Shown: positions 20,738 to 33,438, numbered from the stretch's first letter. The stretch is DNA of 64,000 bases from Calliopum simillimum (GCA_951812925.1 OX638371.1:82159697-82223696); one strand, 5' to 3'. A program made the numbers and translations. The notes: a model not told the origin generated them from the sequence alone.

Positions 20738-23700
20738 TTATATAATCGGACACGGATTCTGCGAATATGATAAATAAAAACCACGATTCGATATGTCCAT
20801 ATCTTCGTTACCATCAGTAACAACATAAAGTACAAATGGCTTCGTGCTGCTAGTTGTGTCCACTAAACCTAAGCCACAGAACCGATCACTTGGCAGGGCA
20901 GCACCATTCTGTTGTGGATTTGGAATGGTTATGAAATCTGTTGTACAATCTTGACTTTGTACTGCATCTGTACCCAAAAGTGCGGGATCGACAGCACCAA
21001 CATCATTTGTCAAAGTAAATGAGTACACATCGGAGCCAACTTGACTCCATGTTATCGAGCATTGATTAGCGCCCATTCTTATACAAATACCATACCGATG
21101 ATTTGCGATTTGTCGAGTACCTGGCACTCCAATCGTATTGGGCAAAGAATTAGGTGCAGCGCCATAATTAAAGCTAGCAACAGTACCACTCGAATCTAAA
21201 TAGTACTGTAGGCAACCAGAAGGTGCCTGTGTTGCGGAAGCACATGCAATCTGCGCAATTTGAAACTGCCACTGTCTATTAAATACATAGGACCCTGTCG
21301 AAGCAATTGAAATTGTAATCGGTGATTCACCATTGAAATCGACATAAACGTGTTGTCCATTATTTTCACCGCATATTGTTGGTACACGTGATGATCCACC
21401 CGTAATTGTGAGGGTATCTGTCGTACAAACGCCATCGCCATTAGGTGGTGCTAGAGAGAGTGCAAGAAAATCAATGCGCAATTGACAAATGTTGGCATCG
21501 CATGGTTGCACTACGATAGAGCACCTGTTTGAGTTGTGTTTATTAAAAAGAAAATGTTGAAAAGTTTATTCAAGAATAATTTAATACCTGCCACCACCAC
21601 CATATGTGCCTGGATATCCAGAATTATAGAAATAGGTATTATTGTAATTTGTTGTTGCACCACATGACAATTGATCTGTAACGATTTTGGTTTAGTTTCT
21701 TGTGTTAATTATTTCATTCCGTTTTTAGCTGCGATTTACTTACATATGCAACATACAGCTTGAGTTGTTATAGTGCTACAACTGCCAGCAGCAATTCCTC
21801 CATTGTCGGTGCATTCACCTCTTACTACACATGTGCCATGCAAATTGTTTGCTCCAGTGCAGACATCATTAGAAAAGCGACCAATTGTGTAAAAGGGGAA
21901 CCCTGTAATATAAGAATTTATTTAACTGAAATTAATTTTTTTGTTTTTAAGATAATGGTCCTTATCATGAATAAATATTCTCGAGAATTTTCTCTCAGAC
22001 TGCAATGGAGACTACAATGCATAACAAACACCAAAAAATGCATATGCAAATGCACAAATGCTCTACTCTGATCTAAGTTCGTCTAACAAAGCTATTATGT
22101 ATAACAACTTAACTGAAGTTTTATTTTGTAGTGAGGTATTAGTACTGTTTTGGTCATTATTTGAAAATTGAACCTCAATTGTTGTTATAGTAATTATCCT
22201 TTTCTACATTTCGTGGATAGTTCTCCACTTCTTCAGAAACAATTTATTATGTTGAAATAAAAAATAAAAAAAAAAATTAATAAAGTTTTATTACAAAAAG
22301 TAGTAAATATTACAATATTCGAAATTAAAGCATATCATGGAAAGGCTTGCTACTAATATTGAAAGCTTATTAGTTTTCTTATCATGAATTTGTCTGGAAA
22401 CTCCATAAGCATCTAAATTTCATTAAAAACAACTAACAGATTAAATTTACAAAATTGGCGATGGTCGTCTACGAGGCTAAAAAAATCTCAAAACCTCCAC
22501 ACTTTATGAGAAGCCGATGAAATAACGTTAAGAAAAAAAGTGAAGTGAAAAGTACAATGCTATTCTGATTGATAAATTTGAGTCCAATTCTTCTCAATCA
22601 AATCAAATTCTGCACTGTATGGTGGACAAGCTGTTTTTGAAACAACTTTGACATTTTTCTCTTCTACTTCTATATGATTACTTTTTACCGTAATGAAGGA
22701 TTCCCAACTAAGGCCAGAACATCTCAACCAAATGAGCTTTTTCATGGTACTGGCCAATATAAATTTTCGGATTTATTCATTCGGGGCAGAAGTTCCGCCA
22801 CCATAATAGAAAAATTATCAAGATCCGCAAAATTTTTATGAATATAAGCTCAACCGTCGTATTTTTTCATATTTCATTCGGCTTTAGAACCCTTAAAGAC
22901 AAATCCCGAATCCGTTGCTGTAGCTTCGGAAATTATGTGATTTTTTTTTTTCAAATTTGATCTACTCCTGTATAATTTGTATCCCGATAGATGTTTTAAA
23001 TCTGCCTTAACATATGTTTCGTTTTTCTTCATATACATAACTCTCGCTTGCTTTGGAGCCAATAACCGAATTTAATGGAATCATTTTTTACTTTTTGAAC
23101 CATGCAAGTCTTGAAGTTCGTTTTCTTTATCCTTTGTACAGAAAATTCTGAGGGACCTATCCTAACCGCAACCTCGCACTGAAGTTGGGCATTCTGTTTG
23201 GAGAGTTGGCTTACCTTCTTCAATAATTTTAAAATAAGAGGCCATCCATAAATCTCATGACGCACTCAGGGCAGGTGCAGTCTGGGTCACATTTCGTATT
23301 TTAGTGTTGTTGGTTTTTTTTTTTTATCAATAACTGAATATTTTAGTTCTGGTAGGACATAGCTAGACATATTTATTTGAAGTACTGTTAGGATGTGTTA
23401 CACATTTTCAAAACTTCATTCGGTATAGAAACCAGCAAGGGTATTACCTTTGGTCTTGCCAAAAATTAAATACCATTCACTGAAGCATGAGGAAAATTTT
23501 GCTTGTATGCGAGATACCACGTCCTCTTATCTGAATCAACTAAGTTCTGACAAGAGGTTACTATCGATAGTATTTGAGTAAAATTTGGTTAGATTTTCTC
23601 TAAAAACGCTTTCAGTATGGCTTTTTAAAACTTGCTTATATGGGAGGTGCCACGCCGTCTTGTTCGAATCAACAAAGTTTCCGATGTGGATTATCTCTAA

Positions 23701-26246
23701 AAACACTTTCAATATAGCGTTTTGACACTTTTGCTTATTTTGATGGTATTACGCCCTCTTGTCTGAATTCATATGGTTTTGCTCAGAGCTTTCACTTCTG
23801 TCCCCAGTATTTATATCTATTTTAATTGCATTATAGTGAATAATGCGCATAAAATTGCACTTTAAATGTTTTATTTGTATGGAAAGGAGTTGCCCGATTT
23901 CTCCCATTTTCAATGCCACGACCTAACTTTGACATGGCTATATCGATTAAGGAGGTGACGCTGATCAAGAATACATATATACTTTTTCATACCTGCCACG
24001 CCTCCTTCTCCGCGTTACAAACAGAAGGACAAAATAATATACCCCGGGTGTAGAGTATAAAAATACTAGTAACATCCTCGATCAATTATATAATCATGAA
24101 AGCCACAATCACTAGAAATTAAAGTGAAACTTATTTTTCTACTATGTCACTCAGGTTATAAAATATCCTTGCCTAAGGTATTGGCGTTATTGAACTTCAA
24201 TTTAAGAGATTCACATAGGTAGAAGATGCCTTATTAAAGGATGTCTTCCAAGCCTGGAATTCTATGACAAGTCATTATTTTGAAAATCAGTCTGTTTGGT
24301 TTCGCTTCTTCATTAGTGATGAGCAAACCAAGACCAAGACCAAGACTGCTATGGTCTTGGTCTTGGTCTTGTTCTTGCACATTGAGTCTTGCTCTTGGTC
24401 TTGGTTTTGAAATTGAGTCTTGGTCTTGTTCTTGCTCATTAAGTCTTGGTCTCGGTCTTGGTCTTGGTCTTGGAAAAATTTTCAGAGGTATTGAATATTC
24501 AAAATCACATTTTTCCAAAGTAGTTAGGTTTTGAAGATGCCAAAATACAAATTAAGTGATGATTTTATCTTCAAAACGGGAGTGAAACAACTTTTAACTA
24601 TGAATTACCAAGACTAAAAAGCAGTCTTGGTCTTGACGATTATCGTGAGCAAGACCAAGACCAAGACCATAGCAGTCTTGGTCTTGGTCTTGCAAAAATA
24701 TCGACGTCTTGGTCTTGGTCTCGCAAAATTAGCAAGACCAAGAACAAGACGCAAGACCAAGACTCATTTTGCTCATCACTATTCTTCATATTAAGCATTT
24801 TAAAACCACTACTGACAGGGTCTTATGGGAGAAGTTTCATTTGAAAAAGTTCTCGAATTTAGTCAATTTTACTGCCATACCTAAATTGGAGGCTCAGGCG
24901 TTGCGTTATTTAACGTTACACAAAAGCGTCAAGCGCCATACCGAAATAAAGAGCGTTGCGTTGAAGTCATTTGTTTGTCAAAATCTTATTGTTGTTTCTT
25001 TTTTTTTACTTTTCTGCAGCTAACTTTACTCCATAACGCTTTATCAAAATTGGAAATTTGAATAGCTGAGCGTTGAGCGTTGCCAATTTCGGTATGTGCC
25101 ATACAAATTGTATGTACATGAGAAATTGTTGACAGTAAAATAACGCTGACGCTCCAATTTAGGTATGGCAGTTAGTTTTTGAAATCCTTAGATAATTTTT
25201 ATTTGTATAAAACGATATCAATAAACATCCAGTAATAATTCTGTCACTTTTTAATTTCCGCAACTTCTCCTGAAGTTCGTAGTATATTTTACTACACAAA
25301 AAGTGTGTCGCATCGCGCGACGCGAATGCGCTCAATCATAAACATAGCCTTAGTGTTAACCCTATCTGCCTGCCTAGTTCCATAAAAATCTATCCAGTGG
25401 TTTAGCCTCGAGAGGATTTCTTCTATTCAGGGGCACCGCCCACTTAAAAACATAGGGGCCATATTACCGTTCGGTAGAGTTAAACTTATCAGCATACCAA
25501 GCTTCATAAAAATCGATCCAGCGCTTTAGCTTCGAAAGCATTTCTTCCATTTAGGGGCGTAGCACAGCCCACTTTTAAAGAAAGAAAAATGTTGTGCATT
25601 GCTCCTCCTCACAACCTTTCCAATTTTGAGATTAAGGCAACGAAACCGATTTCGTTTGCCTATTTATGCAATGATTTTTCAGGAGACAAAATTTAAACTT
25701 TAATTTGTTGGGAAAAATCAAACAAAATCAGTTATATCATATTCTGTCGTCTTTTATCTCGGGAACCAGAAGGCGTATGATGTACAATTTTGTTTTATTT
25801 TAGATTTTTCTGAGAGGTGCCTAGATATAGACAAAAAACACAACGAATAAAATAGGACATAAGGGCAAAACAAGTGGGGAAGCAAAAGCCTCAGTCCAAA
25901 AACCGTTACTACCCAAAAGTAAAATATCAGAAATATTGTAGAAATTTCCTTATTTTATTTGCTTTATTGTTTCCACTAAAATCTTTTTTTTTTTTCTCTA
26001 AAGCGTGCGCATTTCGCTGCACTAATTTGAACTAGGAACAATGGTAATTAACGATCTGAACTGGAATTGTAACTAAGTTTATGTTAACTTACATCTTGGC
26101 GTTCGATTAGAATGCTCATGACTGGAAATTAATGCATTGGTTTCATACTTTAAGTTTGGAAAATGAGCATTGTCGGTCTCCTTACCAAATGTGCACACAA
26201 TTATGGTCAGGAAAATAAGACCGGCTAGAGCTGTCAGCAACGGCAT
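20738..26246 (-). CDS. Secreted CUB-domain protein
   Basis: Four proposed exons on the minus strand: 26093-26246, 21744-21902, 21588-21675 and 20738-21524. All junctions are GT-AG and the phases match (total 1188 nt, 395 residues). Residues 1-21 (MPLLTALAGLIFLTIIVCTF) form a signal peptide. Exon 2 encodes a small Cys-rich module (…CTGANNLHGTCVVRGECTDN…AVCC). It is followed by two CUB-like modules starting at QLSCGATTNYNNTYFYNSGY and CLQYYLDSSGTVASFNYG. The layout matches a fly/mosquito family of extracellular CUB proteins of unknown function. Intron 1 (21903-26092) is bloated with transposons. A minus-strand AATAAA lies at 20684-20689, 49 bp past the stop, facing the 3' end of ValRS-m. The partner or ligand is unknown. 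Confidence 0.9.
22560..23265 (-). pseudogene. Tc1/mariner-like transposase remnant in intron 1 of the CUB gene
   Basis: Three overlapping minus-strand frames read in order. The first (about 23265-23070) has LLKKVSQLSKQNAQ…CEVAVRIGPSEFSVQRIKK. The second (about 23060-22880) has ARVMYMKKNETYVKADLKHL. The last (about 22757-22560) has FDLIEKNWTQI. This is the order in transposases of the Tc1/mariner superfamily: the N-terminal DNA-binding part, the 'SYVKAD' first Asp region, then the '..P.ENFW' tail. Frameshifts and stops make it inactive. Terminal repeats were not located. Confidence 0.65.
23395..24060. repeat. Dispersed repeat family A, copy
   Basis: It shares 'tatgggaggtgccacgcc', 'acgctgatcaagaata' and 'cctgccacgcctccttctcc' with the copies near 3590 and 5600. 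It lies in intron 1 of the CUB gene. The internal region repeats the 'ctctaaaaacactttca' block twice. Confidence 0.7.
24314..24781. mobile_element. hAT MITE packed with CTTGGT repeats, copy 1
   Basis: The ends TAGTGATGAGCAAA and TTTTGCTCATCACTA are flanked by a perfect 8-bp duplication TTCTTCAT (24306-24313, 24782-24789). Inside, inverted tracts of CTTGGT/ACCAAG hexamers occupy both halves, separated by about 120 bp of unique sequence. This copy and 44431-44899 share end, length (468 and 469 bp) and architecture. The hexamer tracts create spurious Pro-Arg open frames. Confidence 0.93.
24872..25171. mobile_element. MITE with TTA target duplication, copy 2
   Basis: Same ends as the 13121-13415 element and flanked by TTA at 24869-24871 and 25172-25174. 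It lies 82 bp from the CTTGGT hAT MITE, both within intron 1 of the CUB gene. Confidence 0.85.
25180..26092. other. Remainder of CUB-gene intron 1
   Basis: Contains a repeat of about 230 bp (25370-25580) in which 'ccataaaaatc(t/g)atccag(t/c)g(g/c)tttagc' occurs twice, about 115 bp apart. That pattern is frequent in dipteran transposon tails. No exon was recognised. Confidence 0.45.
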
Positions 26247-26249
26247 TTT

Positions 26250-29200
26250 AAAGATATTTATTATTTTTTAAATTTTTAAAAACACTTTATCCTAAAGGAA
26301 ACACTTTGAAATTTTATTTCAATTGAATACGTTAAGATTGAGGCACTCTAAATTTGCTGTTCCTTATCCTTTATTTTTATTTTTTAACTACCGTACACGA
26401 TCATTGCAACTTCGCGGATATCGGAGAACTGAGCTTTGCAGTTGATGAATAAGATGATTCTTCTCATGTACGAGTAGTAAATAAGCATGAAGCACTCATA
26501 AGGTGCTAATTACCCGACTGGATATTTCATGTCTGTATTCTTAGTCAATCAGATCGATCACAAAATTCAGAGAATACAGGCTAAAACGGTCATTGCTCGT
26601 TTAGATTATGAATATGGAGCATGATGTTTTTCTTTCCGTTTGAGGTTTTTTCTTAATTTTTTTTTCAGTTACTAGTAACATCTAAATTCCTCAGCTAATA
26701 ATAAAGCTTCTCTTTGAAATTGGTTGCACATAAGCGTGTGATTCTTTTTTATTTTTATTTTTGATCATCATTCTATCATTAGTTTATATTATTTGGACTT
26801 GTTATTGTTGTCAGTCTTATAATATTTATGTAAATATTTAAAAGTTTTTGTGAGCTTTTAGCATTTTATGCAGAGTGAAAATTTATAAAAAAAAAACTTT
26901 AAGCCTTGATACATAAATATTTATTTATTTAACATCAAATTCACTTGCTATACCACTTAACCATGACATGTATGAAGCACTTGTTACAATGGAGCATCGA
27001 ATTAATCGAATTTAATAGAAAGTTTTTATACGCAAAAATTTGAATTTAAAAGTGTTAAATAATCGAGACACGTTCTGTCAACTATAAAAGGGAAAAATGC
27101 TGTGATTAATTTGCTATGTTACGTTTTAATTACTAGGCTATGTTTAAAAATTAAATTTTTTGACCCAGTTTTGGTTTTGTTCTTTTTAAACTTTTTTATT
27201 TTATTCTTTTGCTACCCAACAAGAAATTAGTTCAGGAATTCCGGATTAGGATCAGATCTGGATCAAGCATTCCCTAATACGGCCATCTGATCAGTTCCTC
27301 ATCAGGATCTGATACCAAAAAACGGCTCTATGCCCCAGTATAGTCGGTTTTTTGAAATGTAGTCCCCACCCAATTTTATATAAAGAATCAAAAGCAGAAA
27401 GCTTCAAAATCCCATACAAAAAACGAATTTCAAAAAACTTATAACGCTTTTTTCTCAAAACATGAAAAGTGTAGATGTCTAGTTGTAGTTTTAACCCGAC
27501 GATATCATAAAAAATGCTACAAAATGTTTTAGGAAAGCATTTTTTGGTCGGACGAAACAAAAATCAATTTATATGAATATGATCCGATCCTCAATAATAA
27601 ATATATTACTTTTCTGATGAGGACCTGAAATATTCTGATACGTTTCTGAAAACTTTATGGGATCCGGATCAGGTCCGTTTCATATGAGGTGTGACGTTCC
27701 TGACTCGTTCCTGATCATTCTTCAGGCAAGCCTGATCCGAATCGGATCTCAAACTCAACTTTTCTCTAGTCGGGTAAGAATGATTGTTGCTTGGTAAAAG
27801 ATTTTGAACCTAGAATAATGTTCACATTTGTATATTTAAGCGTGTTAAGCTATTATTTAAACTTCTTCTAGTGATCATCAGAAATATATTTTTATTTTCT
27901 AATAATGTTGAACATTCTATTTCCATGTATTCTGAAAAAACTACAAGAAAAAGAAATCAATAGGCATTTTGTTATAAAGCACAGCATACATTCTAACGTA
28001 TTGATGTCTGCAAAGGTTTTTTTTTGGCTTAGTTTATAAACTAAAGAATTTCTTTCTTATTTTCTAAACAAATAAAGTGACACTTAATTAGCAACAAGCT
28101 AATTTTAAACGAACAAGTAATAAGTTTTGAGGCAGTTTTTGTCAAGTAAAACTCCATGAAGCAGTTAATGAATATTAAACCATTTAAATTGAAAATATCA
28201 ATAAAAATTAAAAGAAAAAATGCATAACTTACACGTAAAAACTAGATCATTTTTAAATGAGAACAAATTTTCATAAATAAGCAAGAACGTGCTGAACGAA
28301 TTACGATGGAATATGTTTATACTTACATAACTTTACTATGTACAAAATAAACTAACCTAAATAGCTCACTTTTGTTTTTGAATGGAAATAATGGTTATTC
28401 TGTGGGTTACAGAGTTTAAAATTGTATATGAATGCTAAAAAGATAGTAAAAATCGGGGCTGCAAACTGGTCTTGAACCTAACCGGTTTTTGAACCGAACC
28501 ATCACATTTTTTGTGCCTTGAACCAAACCACTAACCGAGCCGTTTTAATTTTGGATCCGCTGAATTGAACCGAAAACCACACTAAAAAATGGTTCAGTTC
28601 GGTTTGCCGTTTATTTAGACCCCAGATATGAATTTTTGCTGACAGATTTAGAAAAAGAATTGGGAAAAATGTATTTACGAAATGTTTTTACGTTAACCCA
28701 CATTTTCTTTGCGATTGGAGCCAGACAGGTCTTCTTATTTTTAAAATTCTTCTGAAATTATATTAAAAAATATTCAGAAGCTTTCAGAAAAAGGGCTTTT
28801 TGACCTTGAAAAAATTAAGAGAAGACTAAATCCTTTGATAACCAAGAAGAACATTATTTATTCAACTAAAATTAGCAAAAATCAAAAAATATCAAAAAAG
28901 GACTTACCCGCATTTTCTTCTGGGTGACTCATATGAACCATATAGTCCATATTGCTCATATATTTACTTGGTACGGAAGTTGCATACAAAAATGTCATTT
29001 CCACATCCGGCACATTCTTCATAGCTCCAAGAACGCCAGATTACACATTCAATCCAAAGGATGGTGGTGACGTGAACCGGTTTTCAGATTTGTAATCAAA
29101 ATCAATTTTGCTGATCAGCAATGTATTTCATATAAATACAATTATTTATTACAATTAAAATTCTTTAATCAAAATCGATGTTTCTCTGATCCGTTTCGAA

Positions 29201-29360
29201 ATGTATTATTTTTCTACCACAATTCGAAAAAATTAACAATTAATTGCACGTTGTGCAAGACGGGAGACAGGCTGCACAAGAAATGCATGTTATTTTATTC
29301 AATTCTTTTGAAGAGAATTTGGTAAAAATAATGCAGTTTTTTTAAACTAATGAAAAATTT
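26250..29360. other. Gene-poor interval between the CUB gene and mRpL12
   Basis: AT-rich. Positions 27195-27775 contain multiple 'cctgatccggatc'-type words in both orientations, and imperfect ends ('acccaacaagaaa…tctagtcgggt') suggest an old DNA element. Positions 28456-28620 contain repeated AACCGG/GGTTCA words. One isolated exon-like stretch at 28902-29035 is listed separately. Nothing else was recognised. Confidence 0.4.
28902..29035 (-). other. Orphan exon-like open stretch
   Basis: On the minus strand an open frame reads AMKNVPDVEMTFLYATSVPS then KYMSNMDYMVHMSHPEENA and runs straight into a strong donor (gtaagt, rc at 28891-28896). Composition is protein-like. No acceptor, start or partner exon was found, and the family was not recognised. 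It may be a duplicated exon fragment or chance. Confidence 0.25.
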
Positions 29361-29499
29361 GTTTTATTTTAGAACTTTTATAAAGAAACAATTTTAATAG
29401 CATTTAATTTAGCTGTATATGAATGAAATTAGAGTTTTAAATTTTCCAATAAAAACCTTTAATTTTAACTGCTTCTTTGGTTCTTCGCGTACTTATGAT

Positions 29500-30042
29500 C
29501 TATTCAATTTCAACAACTCCACCCGCTTTGGTCAATGCTTCCTTTAGTTTTTCTGCTTCATCTTTGGGGATATCTTCTTTTACTAGTGTCGGTGCGCTTT
29601 CAACAAATTTTTTGGCTTGTACCAAATTCATGCCTTCTAGTAAATGTTTCACTTCCTTAATAAGCGCTACTTTTTGTTTTTCATCAAACTTCACCAGTTT
29701 CACTTTAAATGATGTTTGCACTTGTTTGGGTGCTACTTCTTCTTCGTCATCTGCAGAGCGTGCCGGACCAGCCATAGCCATAGTGGGAGCAAAGGCAGTT
29801 TCAGGCAAATTTAATTTTTGTTTAAGTCGTGAACTCAATTCAGAAACTTCCAAAAGATTAAGTGCTGCAATACTGTTGACTATATTATCTAATTTTGCAT
29901 TAGGCGCCTTTGGTGCACCTTCAGGCGTAGGTGGTACCATTTTATCAGTTCCACCACTTGCAGCGACCGGTACTGCTTCAGCCGAAAACATGCGTACACT
30001 ATGGCGTGTTATTTGACGCAAGGCGATCCGTGTGTAGTTCAT
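29500..30042 (-). CDS. mRpL12: Mitochondrial ribosomal protein bL12m
   Basis: This 180-residue, single-exon protein is the mitochondrial L7/L12 stalk protein, which recruits translation factors to the mitoribosome. Residues 1 to about 45 (MNYTRIALRQITRHSVRMFS…) are a basic targeting sequence. Residues about 50-95 form the N-terminal dimerisation helices (KLDNIVNSIAALNLLEVSEL). An Ala-rich hinge and an acidic DDEEE patch follow. The C-terminal globular domain (about 112-180) includes KVALIKEVKHLLEGMNLVQA and ends KAGGVVEIE, the family's typical terminus. Length is normal. The ATG at 30040-30042 precedes the targeting peptide. A minus-strand AATAAA is at 29363-29368. The same-length open frame on the plus strand is a shadow. 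Confidence 0.96.
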   Translation of the reverse strand: MNYTRIALRQITRHSVRMFSAEAVPVAASGGTDKMVPPTPEGAPKAPNAKLDNIVNSIAALNLLEVSELSSRLKQKLNLPETAFAPTMAMAGPARSADDEEEVAPKQVQTSFKVKLVKFDEKQKVALIKEVKHLLEGMNLVQAKKFVESAPTLVKEDIPKDEAEKLKEALTKAGGVVEIE

Positions 30043-30059
30043 TTTTTATTGTTGCTGAC

Positions 30060-30499
30060 TGTTAATGATGTAAAAAAGTTAATTCTTATTAATTTGAATT
30101 ACATTATTTCAGAATATTTATAAAAATTTGATTTCTTTTACTTGCCTTTTTTCCTCGGTTATGTGGTTATGTAGTGATTACTTTGACAGTTATACAAAAT
30201 CGGAGAAAAGTGTTGCCAAGTTAATTAATAATTATGTAATATAACATCAATCTTTTACAATTTAAGTAATGTATATTTTACTTTTGACAGTACTCAGTGC
30301 AACAAAATCCCAATTTTCTGACTATAAATCGAATAAACAGTTCTAGAATTTTTAAACTAGGCGGATGGTTTGTGGTTGAGTGACAGTCAGCAGCCATATT
30401 TGATTGACGAACATGATCGCCAATAAATTGGTGTATCTTCAAAAGCTGAGTTTGCGCAAAAAAATCTTTGGAAATTCAAAAAAACCACACTTTTGGACT
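30060..30499. other. mRpL12 upstream region
   Basis: Intergenic DNA that must contain the mRpL12 promoter. No other feature was recognised before the transposon that begins at 30500. Confidence 0.4.
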
Positions 30500-32238
30500 G
30501 GCGCTGTCCATAAACTCCGTGACGCTTCTAGGTGGGGAGGGGGTTCGAGCAAGCGTCACTTTTTGTCACAGGGGGGAGGGGGGCTGCAGCAAGCGTCACG
30601 GGACGGTGTTTAAAATAGCTTATTTTTCTAAAGAAAAAAAATTTTAAATTAAATTTTTAAATTTAAGTTATTCAAAGGTATGAGAACACCTAATTTTCTT
30701 CATTTTTTGCTATTTGGTTGTCAGAGAAGTATCGTTATTTGATTTAAAAGGCCGTTTTGACTCGACCTACCGACTACGAATTAACAATCGCAATCTTTTT
30801 AATTCAATAATAGTACTTTCGTAGTTCTTCGATTATCGAATCTACAGTGTATTCAGTTTTAGGCCTAATTATAGAAATAAATGTACAAATAAGAATGTAA
30901 GTGTATAAGGAGAGAAATTTGAAAAAATTGAGCTTCATTGGTTCAGATTTTACCTTTATCCTTTGCCCGAATATTTAAATTTTTTTTAATGAAAATTTCA
31001 CAAAAAAATTTCATGCGTTTCTTTTTAATTTACTTCAGTTATTAGAAAGTGAACGAATGATATATTTTTAAACAGTGTTCTTAACTTCATTTTGTGAGTT
31101 TTTCCATAGTTAAGATTAATTTCATGGAACTCCATTTAATATAATCGAAAACGAGGCCTAAAATTTAGAACGCTATACGAGTTCCGCGTTTTCTTAAATT
31201 TCGGTGCAACTGAAAGGACTCTTTTAATATGATTTTCAACTGCTACATCTTCATTCCGTGTTCTCTTCTAAAGTAAATTTCAATTTTATGCAACTCAATT
31301 AATTTGGTCGAAATAGGGGCTTCAAGGATTTTTTCTTTCGGCCGTTTTCTTAAATTACGGTACCAGTGAAAAGTCTTTTCTAGATTTGATTTTTAACTGC
31401 TTCGTCTACATTCCGCGTACTCCTTCACAGTATAGTTGAATTTGATGCAACCCCATCAATTTAGTCGGAATGGAGAATTCATCAATTAGGTTGAATTAAA
31501 GTACGGAAATAAAAACTAACTTAAATGATTGATTACCCACTGACTTTAAATTACAATATTAAAAATATTAGTTTTGTAATTTTTGCATACAAAAATAATG
31601 ATTAACAATTTATAACACACTTTCAGTGTGAACTGATGAGTATTTTGAAAATATAAATTGTTATTCTTTACAATCGTTAAACGTCAGCGATGTACTGAAA
31701 AACCGTCAGTTTAATGATTGTTGTTTATGAAGGAAATTTTACCAGAAAAACGGTCATTATCATAATAATATAACAACTCAAAGTTCAAAATTCAAAACCC
31801 GTCTTAAAAAAATGACAAAACTAGTGCAACTATATCGAGCCTTAACCGACAAAAAACAAATTTTCCAGTAGAACATTTTTTTAATTTTCTTTGCATACAT
31901 TGTAGTGCAAAAGTCAAAATTGCTTTCGCTATAACTTCGTAATGGTACCTTTCAGTCATGAAATTTGAAGGAAAGATGCTATGGACGCGAGTTATCGATT
32001 TCTTTCAAAAAACAGAAATCTGAAATCGTGTCGGTTAAGCATATCAGTGTGCTCAAAAGGAAACTTAAACAACTTTTGCACTGGTATATGCATAAAAAAA
32101 TATGGATAGGGGGGGGGGGGGGTTTCGGTTACCGTCACATGACGCTAGGGGGGTCTGGTTAAATGTCACTTTTTGTCACATAGGGGGAGGGAGTTCATTT
32201 TAGCGAATTTTAGCGTCACGGAGTTTATGCACAGCCCC
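30500..32238. mobile_element. 1.74-kb DNA transposon with G-rich subterminal repeats
   Basis: The ends are GGCGCTGTCCATAAACTCCG and an inverted partner reading GGGGCTGTGCATAAACTCCG. ACT flanks both sides (30497-30499, 32239-32241). Both subterminal regions carry 'gcgtcactttttgtcaca' followed by G runs, including a run of about 14 G at 32110. The interior (30620-32090) is AT-rich without a recognisable transposase. Ends of the 'GGGCTGTCCATAAA' kind are widespread in insect MITEs. The superfamily was not decided. Confidence 0.75.
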
Positions 32239-32239
32239 A

Positions 32240-33438
32240 CTGTGGTAACTTGATTTTTGCCGCCCACACGTATAGACCTACCTGTACAAACCTGTTTGCA
32301 CAATTAAGTTTTGAGGTAAAACTGTACGTGTGGATAGTGTGGTGAACCCACATGGTCACCTTATTTGGTTTACTCACTACTTTAAATTTGACTCATATGA
32401 ACGCATTTGGCCTTCATATTATTCAACCAAATTCTATTTCATTTCATTCCTACACTTGTAACACTATCCCTTTTTCCATAACATACTGCAGATGGCAATG
32501 CATTTGAATGCAACAATAACAATGCAAGTGCATTCCAGCGCATATGTTAAAAAGAGTCAAATTCCACAAGTGCATGGCAAGTCAAGGCTAAATTTAAATT
32601 TTAAAATTGAAAACAAAATTTGGTAAAATTCTGTCAACCAATTAAAAATATTGATGACACAATTTTATCAACACATACGCACACCATTCCCAAAAAACTA
32701 AATTAGATATGTACAGGGAAATAGGGGTGGAGTTTTAGTAAATATTGGTTTTATTTTAGTTAAGAAATACTGGTATTAATTGTATATAAACTAAGCAAAT
32801 TCAATAAAAGATACAGTACTTATTATACTCAAACAACAAGCATTTATTTTTGCTTAGAAAAATAAAGCATTAACTTGCTTCACCAAATAACACGGGCGGA
32901 TTCAAACCTGTACTCAACAGCCGGAAGCATTTTTAAGTGCTGGCCAAACTCTTACTAGGCCACACTTTATGACCATCTTGCTAGGCCACACTACATAAAC
33001 ATCCTAACACCACAATATCACTTAAAACAAATTGGTTCTCAAATTAAAATAAAATTAAATGTGCATCAAATTTTAAAATCAGCTGTTCGCAATTTAAACA
33101 TTTTAAACTCTACTCAATCGATGTGGAAAAATGACGAAATAATTCTCTATACATAGATGTGTCACTTTGACATAAATAGTACGAAGTGCGGAATTTTCCG
33201 TTCGTTGAATGAGACCCCTTAATATATTTTATTCATTTTTTTAGATTACATGTTTGAAAAAATTTGTAATCAATTGAACATTTTTGAATTCATGTGACTA
33301 TTTTTCTCGGTGTTCATTCAATCTTTTACGTTCACTGAACGTCAAATATCAGCTGTTTGTGTTGACAATTCTAAGCGGCCACTAACATTTGGTAAACAAT
33401 TTATATTTTACGCGGATAACACTAAATAAATTTCAGAA
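32240..33438. other. Gene-free spacer upstream of the C9orf78-type gene
   Basis: Contains 'atgcaatgcatttgaatgcaacaataacaatgcaagtgcat'-style repeats near 32500 but no gene. The last 150 bp must include the promoter of the downstream gene. 'cagctgtttgt' near 33350 is a possible E-box only. Confidence 0.4.

Noticed and set aside
21760..22071. Plus-strand frame of about 100 codons
   Set aside because: It overlaps exon 2 of the CUB gene in antisense and has no family resemblance.
24234..24534. Open frames on both strands coding for Pro-Arg or Leu-Gly-Ser repeats
   Set aside because: They are produced by CTTGGT hexamers inside the hAT MITE; the same occurs at 44336-44782.
29477..30016. 179-codon open frame on the plus strand
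   Set aside because: It is a shadow of mRpL12, which on the minus strand matches bL12m from targeting peptide to C-terminus.
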